From Thioalkalivibrio sp. ALMg11 (GTDB lineage: Bacteria; Pseudomonadota; Gammaproteobacteria; Ectothiorhodospirales; Ectothiorhodospiraceae), in the NCBI RefSeq assembly GCF_000377905.1, contig NZ_KB898873.1:310001-374000 (forward strand): DNA of 64,000 nt, given 5' to 3'. Position numbers and translations under genes: made by a program. Below the pieces are notes generated by a model that was not told where the DNA came from, did not search any database, and saw nothing but the letters and a program-made list of their open reading frames with translations. Positions 8,120 through 17,260 of this stretch are shown in pieces. Numbering within the stretch: the first letter of the stretch is position 1; every line of letters begins with the position of its first letter.

Positions 8120-9337
8120 ATGACGGAACACGACACCCAGCCCCGGATACTGGTCGGCGTCAGCGGCGGCATCGCCGCCTACAAGGCCTGCGAACTGGTG
8201 CGCGAATTGAAGCGTGCCGGCTGCGAGGTGCGCGTGGTGATGACCGCGGGCGCCCATGCCTTCGTCACCCCGCTCACCTTCCAGGCCCTTTCCGGTGCGC
8301 CGGTGCGCACCGAGCTGCTGGACGCCGAGGCCGAATCGGGCATGGACCATATCGCCCTGGCACGCTGGGCCGATCGCATCGTGGTCGCCCCGGCCAGCGC
8401 CAATCTGATCGGCCGCTACGCCCAGGGCCTGGCGAACGACCTGCTGAGCACCCTGCTGCTGGCGACCACCGCACCGGTCGCCCTGGCACCAGCGATGAAC
8501 CACCGCATGTGGGCGCACCCCGCCACGCAGGCCAATATCGCGACCCTGCGGGCGCGCGGCGTCACGCTGATCGGACCGGACAGTGGCGACCAGGCCTGTG
8601 GCGAGCAGGGCGAGGGCCGCATGCGCGAGCCGGCCGCGATCGCGCGCGAACTCCTGCAACCGGCAGATGCCCCGCTGGCCGGTCGCCGCGTGCTTATCAC
8701 CGCCGGCCCCACCTTCGAGCCGATCGATCCCGTGCGTTTCATCGGCAACCGCAGCTCCGGGCGCATGGGCTTCGCCCTGGCCGCGGCCGCGCGCGATGCC
8801 GGGGGCCGCGTAACCCTGGTGCACGGCCCCACCGCGGAGGCCGTGCCCGCCGGCGTCGAGGGCATTGCCACCGAGACCGCTGCCGCCATGCATACGGCGG
8901 TGATGGAGCGCCTGCCCGCGACTGACATCCTGATCGCGGCGGCGGCCGTGGCCGACTACCGCCCGGCCACACCACAGGCCCAGAAGATCAAGAAGTCCGA
9001 TTCGGTGATGAACCTGGCCCTGGAACGCACCCAGGACATCCTCGCCGACGCCGCACGTCGGGCGACCCACCTCCCCCAGCGCCCGTTCCTGGTCGGCTTC
9101 GCGGCCGAGACCGAGCACCTGCGCGAACACGCCGACACCAAGCGCCGCACCAAGGGGCTCGACCTGATCGCGGCCAATCGCGTCGGCGAGGGCCTCGCCT
9201 TCGGCACCCCCGACAACGAGCTGCTGTGCCTGTGGGAGGGCGGCGAGCGCACGCTGCCGAACCAGCCCAAGGCCCAACTGGCGCTGGCGCTGATCGACCT
9301 GATCATCGAGCGCCTGAACCCACGCGAAACAGATTAG
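8120..9337 (+). CDS. coaBC: Bifunctional phosphopantothenoylcysteine decarboxylase / phosphopantothenate-cysteine ligase
   Basis: 405 residues, the normal size for CoaBC (Dfp), which performs two successive steps of coenzyme A synthesis. The N-terminal flavoprotein decarboxylase half has SGGIAAYKACELVRELKRAG, the catalytic His in GMDHIALARWAD, the PAMNHRMW motif and the active-site Cys in QACGEQGEGRM. The ligase half begins around residue 190 with VLITAGPTFEPIDPVRFIGN, then AAAVADYRP and KIKK. In many gammaproteobacteria coaBC is directly followed by dut; here a TnpB element lies between them. The TAG stop of the upstream gene forms part of TAGAAT, eight bases before the ATG, but no -35 is seen. 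Confidence 0.97.
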   Translation: MTEHDTQPRILVGVSGGIAAYKACELVRELKRAGCEVRVVMTAGAHAFVTPLTFQALSGAPVRTELLDAEAESGMDHIALARWADRIVVAPASANLIGRYAQGLANDLLSTLLLATTAPVALAPAMNHRMWAHPATQANIATLRARGVTLIGPDSGDQACGEQGEGRMREPAAIARELLQPADAPLAGRRVLITAGPTFEPIDPVRFIGNRSSGRMGFALAAAARDAGGRVTLVHGPTAEAVPAGVEGIATETAAAMHTAVMERLPATDILIAAAAVADYRPATPQAQKIKKSDSVMNLALERTQDILADAARRATHLPQRPFLVGFAAETEHLREHADTKRRTKGLDLIAANRVGEGLAFGTPDNELLCLWEGGERTLPNQPKAQLALALIDLIIERLNPRETD

Positions 9338-9347
9338 CAAAAATCCG

Positions 9348-9412
9348 CGTAAACCCTCGCCCACTCGGGCGGGGATACAAGCGGGCAGCGCGATAGCGCT
9401 GCTGGGTTTACG
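9348..9412. repeat. Nested inverted repeat at the left end of the TnpB element
   Basis: An outer 9-bp stem pairs CGTAAACCC (9348-9356) with GGGTTTACG (9404-9412). Inside it lie a CGCCC/GGGCG hairpin starting at 9358 and a perfect 7-bp hairpin, GCAGCGC (9385-9391) with GCGCTGC (9396-9402), around a GATA loop. This multi-branched shape fits the subterminal imperfect palindromes that the HUH transposase TnpA recognises on single-stranded DNA in IS200/IS605 elements. Confidence 0.6.
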
Positions 9413-9448
9413 GTATGGGGTCCGGCGGCATAAGCTGTACACGCATCC

Positions 9449-10642
9449 ATGCATCAATGGCGCGCCATGCGGAAGGCCACCAAGATACGCATTTATCCCA
9501 CAACCGAGCAGGCGGCGTTTCTGAACCGCCAGTTCGGCGCGGTGCGTTTTTGCTATAACACCGGCCTTCGCATCATGTCCCATCGCTACCAGCGCCACGG
9601 CCAGTCGTTGAGTGCAAAGCACGACATCAAAAAGCTGCTGCCGGTGGCCAAGAAATCGCGCAAGTATGGCTGGTTGAAAGAAGCGGATTCCATCGCACTC
9701 CAGCAGGCGTGCCGGAACCTCGATAATGCCTTCCAGCGCTTTTTTGACCCTGCGCAGAAGGCCGGCTATCCGCGCTTCAAGAGCCAGCGTGGCAAGCAGT
9801 CGAGTTACCACTGTGTTGGTATCCAGGCTGACGGGAACTGGATCAGGGTGCCCAAGCTCGGTCCGATCAAGGCCAAGGTGCATCGCAAGGTTGAAGGCAA
9901 GCTGAAAAGCATCACCCTGACCCGGACGGTCACCGGGAAGCACTACGCCTCGCTGCTCTTCGAAACCGAACAGGCCGCCCCGGCACCGCTGAAGGATGTC
10001 GACGCCGCCGGTGTCGTCGGCCTCGACATGGGGTTGTCGCATCTGGCCATTGACTCCACCGGCCATAAGACCTCCAACCCGCGCTTTCTCACCCAGGCCG
10101 CAGCCAATCTGCGGCGTAAACAGAAGGCGCTCTCTCGCTGCCAGAAAGGTAGTCGCCGCCGCTCCCGCGCGCGGCTGCTCGTGGCCAAGGCTCACGAACG
10201 GCTGACCAACGCCCGCAACGACTTCCAGCACAAGCTCTCTCGACAGATCGTTGACGACAACCAAGCGGTGATCGTCGAGACGCTGAAGGTCCGCAACATG
10301 ATGAAGAACACCCGCCTCGCCAAGCACATCGGCGATGCGTCCTGGTATGCCTTGGCCGCTAAACTGGACTACAAGGCCATGGAGAAGGGCAAACGTCTGG
10401 TCAGGATCGACCCGTGGTTTGCCAGCTCCAAGACCTGCCATGTCTGTCATCACAAGATGGACGCCATGCCGTTGAGCGTCCGGTCGTGGAAGTGCCCCGC
10501 CTGCCAGACTCATCATGACCGGGACATCAATGCGGCACTGAACATCAAGCACCAAGGCATGATCCATTTGAAGGCGGAAGGGCTGTCCGTCTCTGCCCAT
10601 GGAGGCTCGCGTAAATCCGGCATGTCGCCGGTTGCTGCCTAA
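9449..10642 (+). CDS. tnpB: RNA-guided endonuclease TnpB (IS200/IS605 family)
   Basis: 397 residues. The N-terminal helix-turn-helix stretch (ATKIRIYPTTEQAAFLNRQF) is typical of TnpB. All three RuvC carboxylates are present: Asp193 (GLDMGLSHLA), Glu277 (VIVETLKVRNM) and Asp359 (HHDRDINAALN). The zinc ribbon is intact with Cys330, Cys333, Cys349 and Cys352. TnpB is an omega-RNA-guided DNA nuclease, the ancestor of Cas12, that protects or restores its donor site. The reading frame is full length with no frameshift, so the nuclease is probably active. An alternative start is the ATG at 9467 (MRKATKIRIY), which matches many relatives; neither has a good ribosome site. Confidence 0.92.
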   Translation: MHQWRAMRKATKIRIYPTTEQAAFLNRQFGAVRFCYNTGLRIMSHRYQRHGQSLSAKHDIKKLLPVAKKSRKYGWLKEADSIALQQACRNLDNAFQRFFDPAQKAGYPRFKSQRGKQSSYHCVGIQADGNWIRVPKLGPIKAKVHRKVEGKLKSITLTRTVTGKHYASLLFETEQAAPAPLKDVDAAGVVGLDMGLSHLAIDSTGHKTSNPRFLTQAAANLRRKQKALSRCQKGSRRRSRARLLVAKAHERLTNARNDFQHKLSRQIVDDNQAVIVETLKVRNMMKNTRLAKHIGDASWYALAAKLDYKAMEKGKRLVRIDPWFASSKTCHVCHHKMDAMPLSVRSWKCPACQTHHDRDINAALNIKHQGMIHLKAEGLSVSAHGGSRKSGMSPVAA

Positions 10643-10716
10643 GAAGTGGGAAGCCTTGCCCGTGGCGCGTCAGCGCTTAGGGCGGGGAGCAGTCACTCAT
10701 TGCCAAGGAACCCCGA
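10560..10716 (+). ncRNA. Candidate omega-RNA (reRNA) scaffold and guide of TnpB
   Basis: In TnpB elements the guide RNA comes from the 3' end of tnpB through the right end, and the about 16-20 bases just outside the element act as guide. Here the last part of tnpB, a GC hairpin (GCCC at 10664-10667 with GGGC after the GCGC-GTCA-GCGC inner stem, up to about 10687) and the terminal GTCAC fit that plan. The guide would start at 10697 (TCATTGCCAAGG) and reach the dut start codon. The 5' border is a guess; no transcript data are available. Confidence 0.35.
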
Positions 10717-11178
10717 ATGCCCGTCCCCGAGATTGACCTGAAGATCCTCGACCCGCGCATGGGCGTGGACTTCCCGCTGCCCGCCCCGGCCACCGACGGC
10801 TCGGCCGGCGTGGACCTGCGCGCGATGATCGAGGCCCCACTGACGCTGGAGCCGGGCGCGGCCGAGCTGATCCCGACCGGGCTGTCGATCCACATCGAGG
10901 ACCCGGGTTATGCCGGGATGATCCTTCCGCGCTCCGGGCTCGGCCACAAGCATGGCCTGGTGCTGGGGAATCTTGTCGGCCTGATCGACGCCGACTACCA
11001 GGGGCCGTTGATGGTCTCCTGCTGGAACCGGGGCGCGAACGCCTACACGCTCGAGGTCGGCGAGCGCCTCGCCCAACTGGTGATCGTCCCGGTCGTCCAG
11101 CCGCGCTTCCGCGTGGTCGAGGACTTCGAAGAGACCACCCGTGGCGCGGGCGGCTTCGGCTCCTCCGGGCGCGGCTGA
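10717..11178 (+). CDS. dut: Deoxyuridine 5'-triphosphate nucleotidohydrolase (dUTPase)
   Basis: 153 residues with all five motifs of the trimeric dUTPase: motif 1 [10 protein letters not shown], motif 2 [11 protein letters not shown], motif 3 [13 protein letters not shown] with the catalytic Asp, motif 4 [11 protein letters not shown] and the C-terminal glycine-rich motif 5 [11 protein letters not shown]. The enzyme converts dUTP to dUMP and pyrophosphate, keeping uracil out of DNA and feeding thymidylate synthesis. The ATG at 10717 follows AAGGAA by a short spacer. It sits immediately after the right end of the TnpB element, so its promoter or leader may have been changed by that insertion. 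It is convergent with hmp. Confidence 0.97.
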   Translation: MPVPEIDLKILDPRMGVDFPLPAPATDGSAGVDLRAMIEAPLTLEPGAAELIPTGLSIHIEDPGYAGMILPRSGLGHKHGLVLGNLVGLIDADYQGPLMVSCWNRGANAYTLEVGERLAQLVIVPVVQPRFRVVEDFEETTRGAGGFGSSGRG

Positions 11179-11185
11179 ACCGGCG

Positions 11186-12367
11186 TCAGGTCTCCAGGGC
11201 CGAGGCCGGGCCGAAGAACTCGTAGTTCACCCGCTCGTCCGGGATGCCTAGCCCGCGCAGGTGGGCGCGCACCTGCTGCATGAAGGGCTTCGGCCCCAGG
11301 AAATAGACATCCACCTCGCGGCTGTCGGGCAGCCATTCGGCGAGCTGCTCACGGGTCAGAAAGCCTTCGGCATGCGGCTGATCGCCGGCACGCGGCTCGC
11401 TATAGCAATAGCGACGGGTCAGACCGGACATCTGTTCTGCCTGACGCTCCACCCAGTCGTGAAACGCGTGCACGCCACCGTGCCGCGCACAGTGGAGAAA
11501 GTGCACCTCGCGACCGTCCGCCAGCGCCGCCTCGGTCATCGCCATCGCCGGCGTAATCCCGACTCCTGCGGTCACGAAGGCCACGGGACGATCCGACGCC
11601 CGCAGCACGAAATCGCCGGCCGGAGGGAAGACGTCCAGCGCGTCACCCTCCTGCACCCGGTCGTGCAGGAACGTCGACGCGACACCGCCCGGCTCGCGCT
11701 TGACGCTGATGCGCAGGCTTTTTCCGTTCGCCGCTGCGGACAGGGAATAGTTCCGCCGCACCTCCTCGCCATCGATCATCAGGCGTAGCCCGAGGTACTG
11801 CCCTGGCTGGTGCGGCGGGACAGGCTGACCATCAACCGGCTGCAGATAGAACGAGGTGATCTCCTCGCTCTCGGGGACCTTGCGCTCCACACGAAAGGCG
11901 CGGGCACCACGCCAGCCGCCGGGTTGCTGCTCGTGCGCGGTGTACACGCCCTCCTCTGCCTCGATCAGGATATCTGCCAGTTGCTGATAGGCCGCCGCCC
12001 AGGCCTCCAGTACTGCATCGGTCGCCACGTCCTCGCCCAGCACCTCGCGCATGGCCTGCAACAGGCAGGTGCCGACAATCGGGTAATGCTCGGGCTGCAC
12101 CTGCAACGAGACGTGCTTGTTGACGATCTGGCCCACCAGCGGGCCCAGGGCCTCCAGTTGGTCGATGTGCCGTGCGTAGTTCAGGACCGCATTGGCAAGT
12201 GCCCGTGCCTGCTCGCCACTGGCCTGGTGCGCCTGATTGAACAGCGGCTGCACCTCCGGGTAGTCGCGCAACATGATCTCGTAGAAGTGGCGGGTGAGGG
12301 CTTCGCCGCCGGACTCCAGCAGCGGCACGGTTTGCTGGATGATCGCCTTCTGTTCAATCGAGAGCAT
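11186..12367 (-). CDS. hmp: Flavohaemoprotein, nitric oxide dioxygenase
   Basis: 393 residues with the three Hmp domains in order. The globin domain (about 1-138) carries Tyr29 (B10) and the proximal His85 (IVNKHVSLQVQPEHYPIVG). The FAD domain follows with RRNYSLSAAANGKS, and the NAD-binding domain has VTAGVGITPAMAM and the ending YEFFGPASAL. Hmp oxidises nitric oxide to nitrate using O2 and NAD(P)H. A good NsrR-like 19-bp operator lies 66 bases upstream (12433-12451), so nitric-oxide-responsive repression is likely. The gene is divergent from argB and convergent with dut. Confidence 0.97.
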   Translation of the reverse strand: MLSIEQKAIIQQTVPLLESGGEALTRHFYEIMLRDYPEVQPLFNQAHQASGEQARALANAVLNYARHIDQLEALGPLVGQIVNKHVSLQVQPEHYPIVGTCLLQAMREVLGEDVATDAVLEAWAAAYQQLADILIEAEEGVYTAHEQQPGGWRGARAFRVERKVPESEEITSFYLQPVDGQPVPPHQPGQYLGLRLMIDGEEVRRNYSLSAAANGKSLRISVKREPGGVASTFLHDRVQEGDALDVFPPAGDFVLRASDRPVAFVTAGVGITPAMAMTEAALADGREVHFLHCARHGGVHAFHDWVERQAEQMSGLTRRYCYSEPRAGDQPHAEGFLTREQLAEWLPDSREVDVYFLGPKPFMQQVRAHLRGLGIPDERVNYEFFGPASALET

Positions 12368-12432
12368 GTGACACCTTCATTTGTTGTATGCAGTGCGCAG
12401 CTTTATACCCACTCAGACTCCCGGGGTCAAAC

Positions 12433-12451
12433 GATATACCGCAAATACATC
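12433..12451 (-). promoter_or_regulatory. NsrR-like operator upstream of hmp
   Basis: On the plus strand this reads GATATACCGCAAATACATC. Read towards hmp it is GATGTA, seven bases, TATATC, which fits the NsrR consensus GATGYA-TTTNAAA-TRCATC in length and in both outer arms; the TTT of the left spacer is kept. NsrR repressing hmp is a well-known gammaproteobacterial link. No nsrR gene is in this window. Confidence 0.65.
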
Positions 12452-12492
12452 TTAGTGGGGCAGCTCATCGCGCCCGCGAGGCGGGGTGCTAA

Positions 12493-13407
<915 letters not shown>

Positions 13408-13433
13408 GCCAGCCTGCACCAGGCTTCGTCACC

Positions 13434-14096
13434 CTAACCGCGACCGTTCATCACCAGAGTCTGGAAGTCGCGGCGATCCAGGTCCAGACGCTCGTGGATC
13501 GCGGCCAGACGGTCACGCTGACCCCGACGATACTGGCGCTCGCGGGCAATGCGCGCATCCAGCTCGTCCAGCTCCGCCCGGTAACGATCCGCCAGCGGGG
13601 AGTTGTCATTGGCTCCATCCAGCTGCCGACGGATGCGCTCGCGTTCACGCAGCAGGGTCTTTTCCTGGGCCTCGCTGCGCAGGACGTTGCCGCCGATCGA
13701 GCGCGCGCGGCGCTCGCGCAGCTCTTCGATCTCTTCCAGCGAGGTGTAGGCCCGGCGCAGCTGGTGCTCGCGCGCGACGCGATCCTGACGCGCCTGCTGC
13801 GTGGCCTCCAGGTCGCGCTCCGCCTGCTCGCGCTCGGCCGCAGCCTGCGCCCGCTCCTCGGCGCTCATCGGCGCCGGCAGGATCTCGCGCATGCGGCCCT
13901 CGGAGTCATAGATGCGCCGCTCGCGCTGACTGGTCTCCGGCTCCGGGGTGCTGGAATAGTGTACGGTCCCGTCATCATCCACCCAACGGTAGATATCCGC
14001 CTGGACCGGGACTGCGAGCCCCAGCAACAACGCACCGGCCATCGCCGAACGCAAAAGCCCTGACCGCTGCCCGTTCCACACACCCCAAATGACCAT
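13434..14096 (-). CDS. DUF4124 domain protein with coiled coil, exported
   Basis: About 220 residues. After a signal peptide (LLRSAMAGALLLGLAVPVQA) comes a DUF4124 module, ADIYRWVDDDGTVHYSSTP, a short envelope domain common in gammaproteobacteria. The rest, about 70-210, is rich in Glu, Arg and Ala with heptad-like spacing and is very probably coiled coil. Function is unknown; periplasmic or membrane-attached location is inferred. The start is not certain: ATG at 14096 has GAGG nine bases upstream but overlaps the divergent TSUP gene by eight bases; GTG at 14081 (VWNGQRSGLLR) would avoid that and still leave a complete signal peptide. Confidence 0.75.
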   Translation of the reverse strand: MVIWGVWNGQRSGLLRSAMAGALLLGLAVPVQADIYRWVDDDGTVHYSSTPEPETSQRERRIYDSEGRMREILPAPMSAEERAQAAAEREQAERDLEATQQARQDRVAREHQLRRAYTSLEEIEELRERRARSIGGNVLRSEAQEKTLLRERERIRRQLDGANDNSPLADRYRAELDELDARIARERQYRRGQRDRLAAIHERLDLDRRDFQTLVMNGRG

Positions 14097-14850
14097 TCTC
14101 GAACACCTCGGACTCGTCTTGATCGCCATTGTGGCCAACGGTTTCTCCGCCTTGGCCGGTGGCGGGGCGGGCCTGCTGCAACTGCCCGCCCTGATTTTTC
14201 TGGGCCTTCCCTACCCCGTGGCACTGGCCACCCACAAGATCGCCTCCGTGGCCCTGGGCGCCGGTGCCGGCCTGCGCCACTTCAAGAAAAGCACATTCGA
14301 GCCGGCGCGCCTAGCCATTATCCTGCTGGCCGGTCTGCCTGGGGTGCTAATCGGTGCCTGGCTGGTGTTGGGGATCCCGCCGCGGGCCGGCGAAATCGCC
14401 CTGGGCCTGCTGACCATCGGCCTCGGCTGGTACTCCTGGCGCCGCCCGCAGCTCGGGCAAATGGTGCGCGAGATCCGCTTTTCCTGGAGCCACGCCCTGA
14501 TCGGTGCGGCCGGTCTGTTCCTGATCGGCATCCTGAACGGCTCGCTCGCCTCGGGCACGGGGCTTATGGTCACCCTGTGGCTGGTGCGCTGGTATGGCAT
14601 GAACTACACCCAGGCAGTCGCCTACACCATGGTCCTGGTGGGGCTGGTCTGGAACGGGGCGGGCGCCCTGATGCTCGGGACCTTCGGCACGGTGCAGTGG
14701 GACTGGCTACCGGCACTGCTCATCGGCAGCTTTGTCGGCGGCTATCTGGGGGCCTGGGCCGCCCAGCACTACGGCAACCGCCTGGTCAAGCGCGCCTTCG
14801 AGGTCGTCACTGTCCTCACCGGCATCGCCCTTCTACTGCCCGTGCCCTGA
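14089..14850 (+). CDS. TSUP (TauE/SafE) family transporter
   Basis: 253 residues, nearly all hydrophobic, with about eight membrane helices. The opening GLVLIAIVANGFSALAGGGAGLLQLPALIFLGLP and the repeat later on (HALIGAAGLFLIGILNGSLASGTG) are the twin glycine-rich halves of TSUP proteins. Members move sulfite, sulfoacetate, thiosulfate-related anions or other small organosulfur compounds; the substrate here is unknown, though sulfite or sulfonate export would suit a sulfur oxidiser. ATG at 14089 has no obvious ribosome site and overlaps the divergent DUF4124 gene's proposed start. Confidence 0.85.
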   Translation: MTILEHLGLVLIAIVANGFSALAGGGAGLLQLPALIFLGLPYPVALATHKIASVALGAGAGLRHFKKSTFEPARLAIILLAGLPGVLIGAWLVLGIPPRAGEIALGLLTIGLGWYSWRRPQLGQMVREIRFSWSHALIGAAGLFLIGILNGSLASGTGLMVTLWLVRWYGMNYTQAVAYTMVLVGLVWNGAGALMLGTFGTVQWDWLPALLIGSFVGGYLGAWAAQHYGNRLVKRAFEVVTVLTGIALLLPVP

Positions 14851-14874
14851 CGACCTGCCTCGCCAGGGACGCCC

Positions 14875-15065
14875 ATCACGAAGCGCACGAAGAAGGGCCA
14901 AGGCGGTTGTACCGCAGAGGGCACGGAGATCACGGAGTGGGTGGATGGCGACCCCCACCCCCGTTTCGCTCTATGGATTGCCGGGATCGCCCAATCACTT
15001 CCCGACCTCGCCATTTCTCCACAAAGCGCATATCCCCTTCTTCGTGCCTTCGTGTGCTTCGTGGT
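14875..15065. repeat. Intergenic element with CACGAAG-rich terminal inverted repeats, copy 1
   Basis: The whole gap between the convergent TSUP and sucrose-phosphate synthase genes is one element. Its left end (14875-14897) contains CACGAAG and ends in AAGAAGGG; its right end (15035-15065) is the inverse, CCCTTCTTCG then CTTCGTG units and TTCGTGGT. A related purine-rich block (GCAGAGGGCACGGAG) lies at 14914-14928. A second element of nearly the same length and same ends is at 62891-63077. No protein is encoded. Confidence 0.7.
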
Positions 15066-15076
15066 AGCAAATTGGA

Positions 15077-17260
15077 CTATTCGTCAGCCCCGGCGTCGGC
15101 GGGGCTTTCGCAGCGGTTCAGAAGATCGAAGTGCTCGATCCCTTCGAGGAGGCCACGGGCGTGGGTGGCCCCGGCGAAGAAGATGCGCTGAAAGCCACGC
15201 AGGCTCTCCAGCTCCGGCTGGTGATTGCCCACGACCGTCCCCAGCAGGCGCCCGCGCAGCATGTCCTCGTCGTTGCCGGAATCGCCGGCGACCAGTACGT
15301 GTTCCAGCGGGATGCCCCACTTGTCGGAGAGATAACGCACCGCCAGCCCCTTGGAGGCGCGCACCGGCAGCAGGTCGAGGAACCGGTCGTGCGAGTAGAT
15401 CACCCGGGCGTGCAGGTCCTCGCGGTACAGCTGCGTCTCGACCGTCTTCGCATCCAGACTGCCGGGCGGTTCGACAAAAAAGCTGACCTTGAACGCACGC
15501 TGATCCACATCCGGCTGCAATACCAGGTTCTTCTCCTGCTGCAGGCATTCGCGTAGCCGCTCCGGCTCCCAGCGGTGGCTGATGTGCCGGGCCCAGCCGC
15601 GGTCCTCAGTCTGCTTGGTGCCGTAATGGATCTCGCTGCCCACCGAGGTGATCCAGACATCCGGCGTGGGCACGCCGTGCTCTTCGAGGATCGCCGCGGC
15701 CGAGTCGATGCGCCGGCCAGTGGCCACGCCGAACGCGACCCGCTTGCGATTGCGCTTGAGCCAGGCGACGAAGGCACGGGTGGCCTTGTCGTCCCCCAGC
15801 AGGGTGTTGTCGATGTCGGTGATCACGGCGCGATCCATCTGCGCCAGGTGGCCGGAGACCCGGCGTTCGTGGTGGCGCTCCTGGCGCACCTCGCGGGTCA
15901 GCGACTTCACCAGCTTCACGTATTTTTCGGCGTGGCCGTCCCAGGAATAGTGCTGGCGCACGCCCTTGAGCCCGGCGCGCGAGTAGCGCTGCCAGCGCGG
16001 ACGGTCGGCGAGGATGCCCTGGATCGCGTCGGCGATGCCCTCCGGGTCCAGCGGGTCGATCAGCTGCCCGTTGTGGCAGCGCGAGATGATCTCCTCCGGC
16101 CCGCCGTCATTGGTAGCCACGATGGGGGCACCGCTGGCCGCGGCCTCGATCAGGGTCAGGCCAAAGGGCTCGGTCAGTGCCGGGTTCACGAACACGCCCT
16201 TGCTGGAGGCCACCAGGCGGTAGAGATCCGCCACGTCGTCGGAGTCGTGATGCTTGGGATAGGCCACCAGGCCATGCAGGTCGTGGCGATCGATCCGCAG
16301 CAGCAGGTCGGTCATGACATCGCGCGCACCCTTGTCGAGGTCGGCGATGTCGTCACGGTTACCGGCGACGATCAGCAGGTTGGCGTTCTCGCGCAGCCAG
16401 TCACTCCCGGCGTAGGCCTCGATCAGGGCGCGGATGTTCTTGCGCTCGTCGGCGCGCGACAGTGCCATGATCAGCGGGCGATCGGGGGTTTCCAGGAAGC
16501 GCCGGATGGCCGCCCAGATCGGCGGCTTGCGCTGGCCCCGCTTCGGCGGATGGAAGCGCGTCAGGTCGGTACCCGGCGGGATCACCTCCATCCGCTCCGG
16601 CTGATAGTTGTCGTAGGTCGCGTACTGTTCGCCAATCTCCTGGCGGGTACTGGCAATCACGCGGTGGGCGTGGGCCAGCGCCTCTTCCTCCGCATGAATG
16701 CGGGTGGAGATGTTGTAGCGTGCCTCGATGTCGGCATCCGACATCCCGCTCTCGCGCAGGCGTTCGCGCTTGACCCGCCCCAGCGAGTGGCCGGTCTGCA
16801 GCATCGGCGCACCCAGCAGGTTCGACAGCTGCACCGCAACATGCCCGGCATCGGCGTAATGCCCGTGGATCACGTCCGGGCGTAGCCCCACCCGCCGAAT
16901 ATGCCCCAGGGCGTTGTCGGCGAAGCAGTCCAGATAGGGCCAGAGCTTCTCCTTGCGCAAGTAGCGCCGCGGGCCGCAGTCCAGGCGCACGATATGGGCA
17001 CCATCACCCAGGTCCTCTTCCGGCTCGGCATAGTCGGCGGATACCTTGCTGTCGACCACCCGCCGGGTCAGCAGGTCGACCCGGCCAACCTGCGGATGAC
17101 GGGCCAGGGCCCGTGCCAGCTCGACCACGTAGAGCGTTTGCCCGCCGGTGTCGGCGTCGCGGCCGAGCTCCATCTCCCGCCCGCGGACCAGGCCGTGGAC
17201 ACTGATCAGGACGAGATAAAGGCCTTCGCCGTCGCGTGACTTGCTCTGGGTCTTTTTCAT
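15077..17260 (-). CDS. Sucrose-phosphate synthase with fused sucrose-phosphatase (HAD) domain
   Basis: 727 residues in two parts. Residues about 12-460 are a GT4 sucrose-phosphate synthase: SVHGLVRG, the ADTGGQTLYVVELARAL loop that binds the sugar acceptor, LQTGHSLGRVKRERL, and the donor-binding EPFGLTLIEAAASG. Residues 475-727 are a HAD-IIB phosphatase like SPP, with Asp482-x-Asp484 in DIDNTLLGDD and motif IV at GDSGNDEDM near 660, so both steps from UDP-glucose plus fructose-6-phosphate to sucrose may lie on one chain. Sucrose is a known osmoprotectant in halophilic sulfur oxidisers. It overlaps the upstream GH100 gene by ATGA. Confidence 0.93.
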   Translation of the reverse strand: MKKTQSKSRDGEGLYLVLISVHGLVRGREMELGRDADTGGQTLYVVELARALARHPQVGRVDLLTRRVVDSKVSADYAEPEEDLGDGAHIVRLDCGPRRYLRKEKLWPYLDCFADNALGHIRRVGLRPDVIHGHYADAGHVAVQLSNLLGAPMLQTGHSLGRVKRERLRESGMSDADIEARYNISTRIHAEEEALAHAHRVIASTRQEIGEQYATYDNYQPERMEVIPPGTDLTRFHPPKRGQRKPPIWAAIRRFLETPDRPLIMALSRADERKNIRALIEAYAGSDWLRENANLLIVAGNRDDIADLDKGARDVMTDLLLRIDRHDLHGLVAYPKHHDSDDVADLYRLVASSKGVFVNPALTEPFGLTLIEAAASGAPIVATNDGGPEEIISRCHNGQLIDPLDPEGIADAIQGILADRPRWQRYSRAGLKGVRQHYSWDGHAEKYVKLVKSLTREVRQERHHERRVSGHLAQMDRAVITDIDNTLLGDDKATRAFVAWLKRNRKRVAFGVATGRRIDSAAAILEEHGVPTPDVWITSVGSEIHYGTKQTEDRGWARHISHRWEPERLRECLQQEKNLVLQPDVDQRAFKVSFFVEPPGSLDAKTVETQLYREDLHARVIYSHDRFLDLLPVRASKGLAVRYLSDKWGIPLEHVLVAGDSGNDEDMLRGRLLGTVVGNHQPELESLRGFQRIFFAGATHARGLLEGIEHFDLLNRCESPADAGADE

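Larger units (their letters stand above)
9348..10696 (+). mobile_element. TnpB-only IS200/IS605-family (IS1341-like) element between coaBC and dut
   Basis: The gap between coaBC and dut, which are often neighbours, is filled by a single TnpB gene with structured DNA on both sides and no TnpA. The left side (9348-9412) is a nested hairpin; the right side ends with a GC hairpin built on GCCC...GGGC and a terminal GTCAC at 10692-10696, as is common for this element class. There are no flanking duplications, as expected for IS605-type transposition. The exact left end is uncertain and may start a few bases before 9348. It must have been mobilised by a TnpA in trans, if it still moves. Confidence 0.75.

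Noticed and set aside
7901-10600. A 899-codon open frame on the minus strand across coaBC and tnpB
   Set aside because: High-GC antisense frame over recognised genes; no family likeness and no ribosome site.
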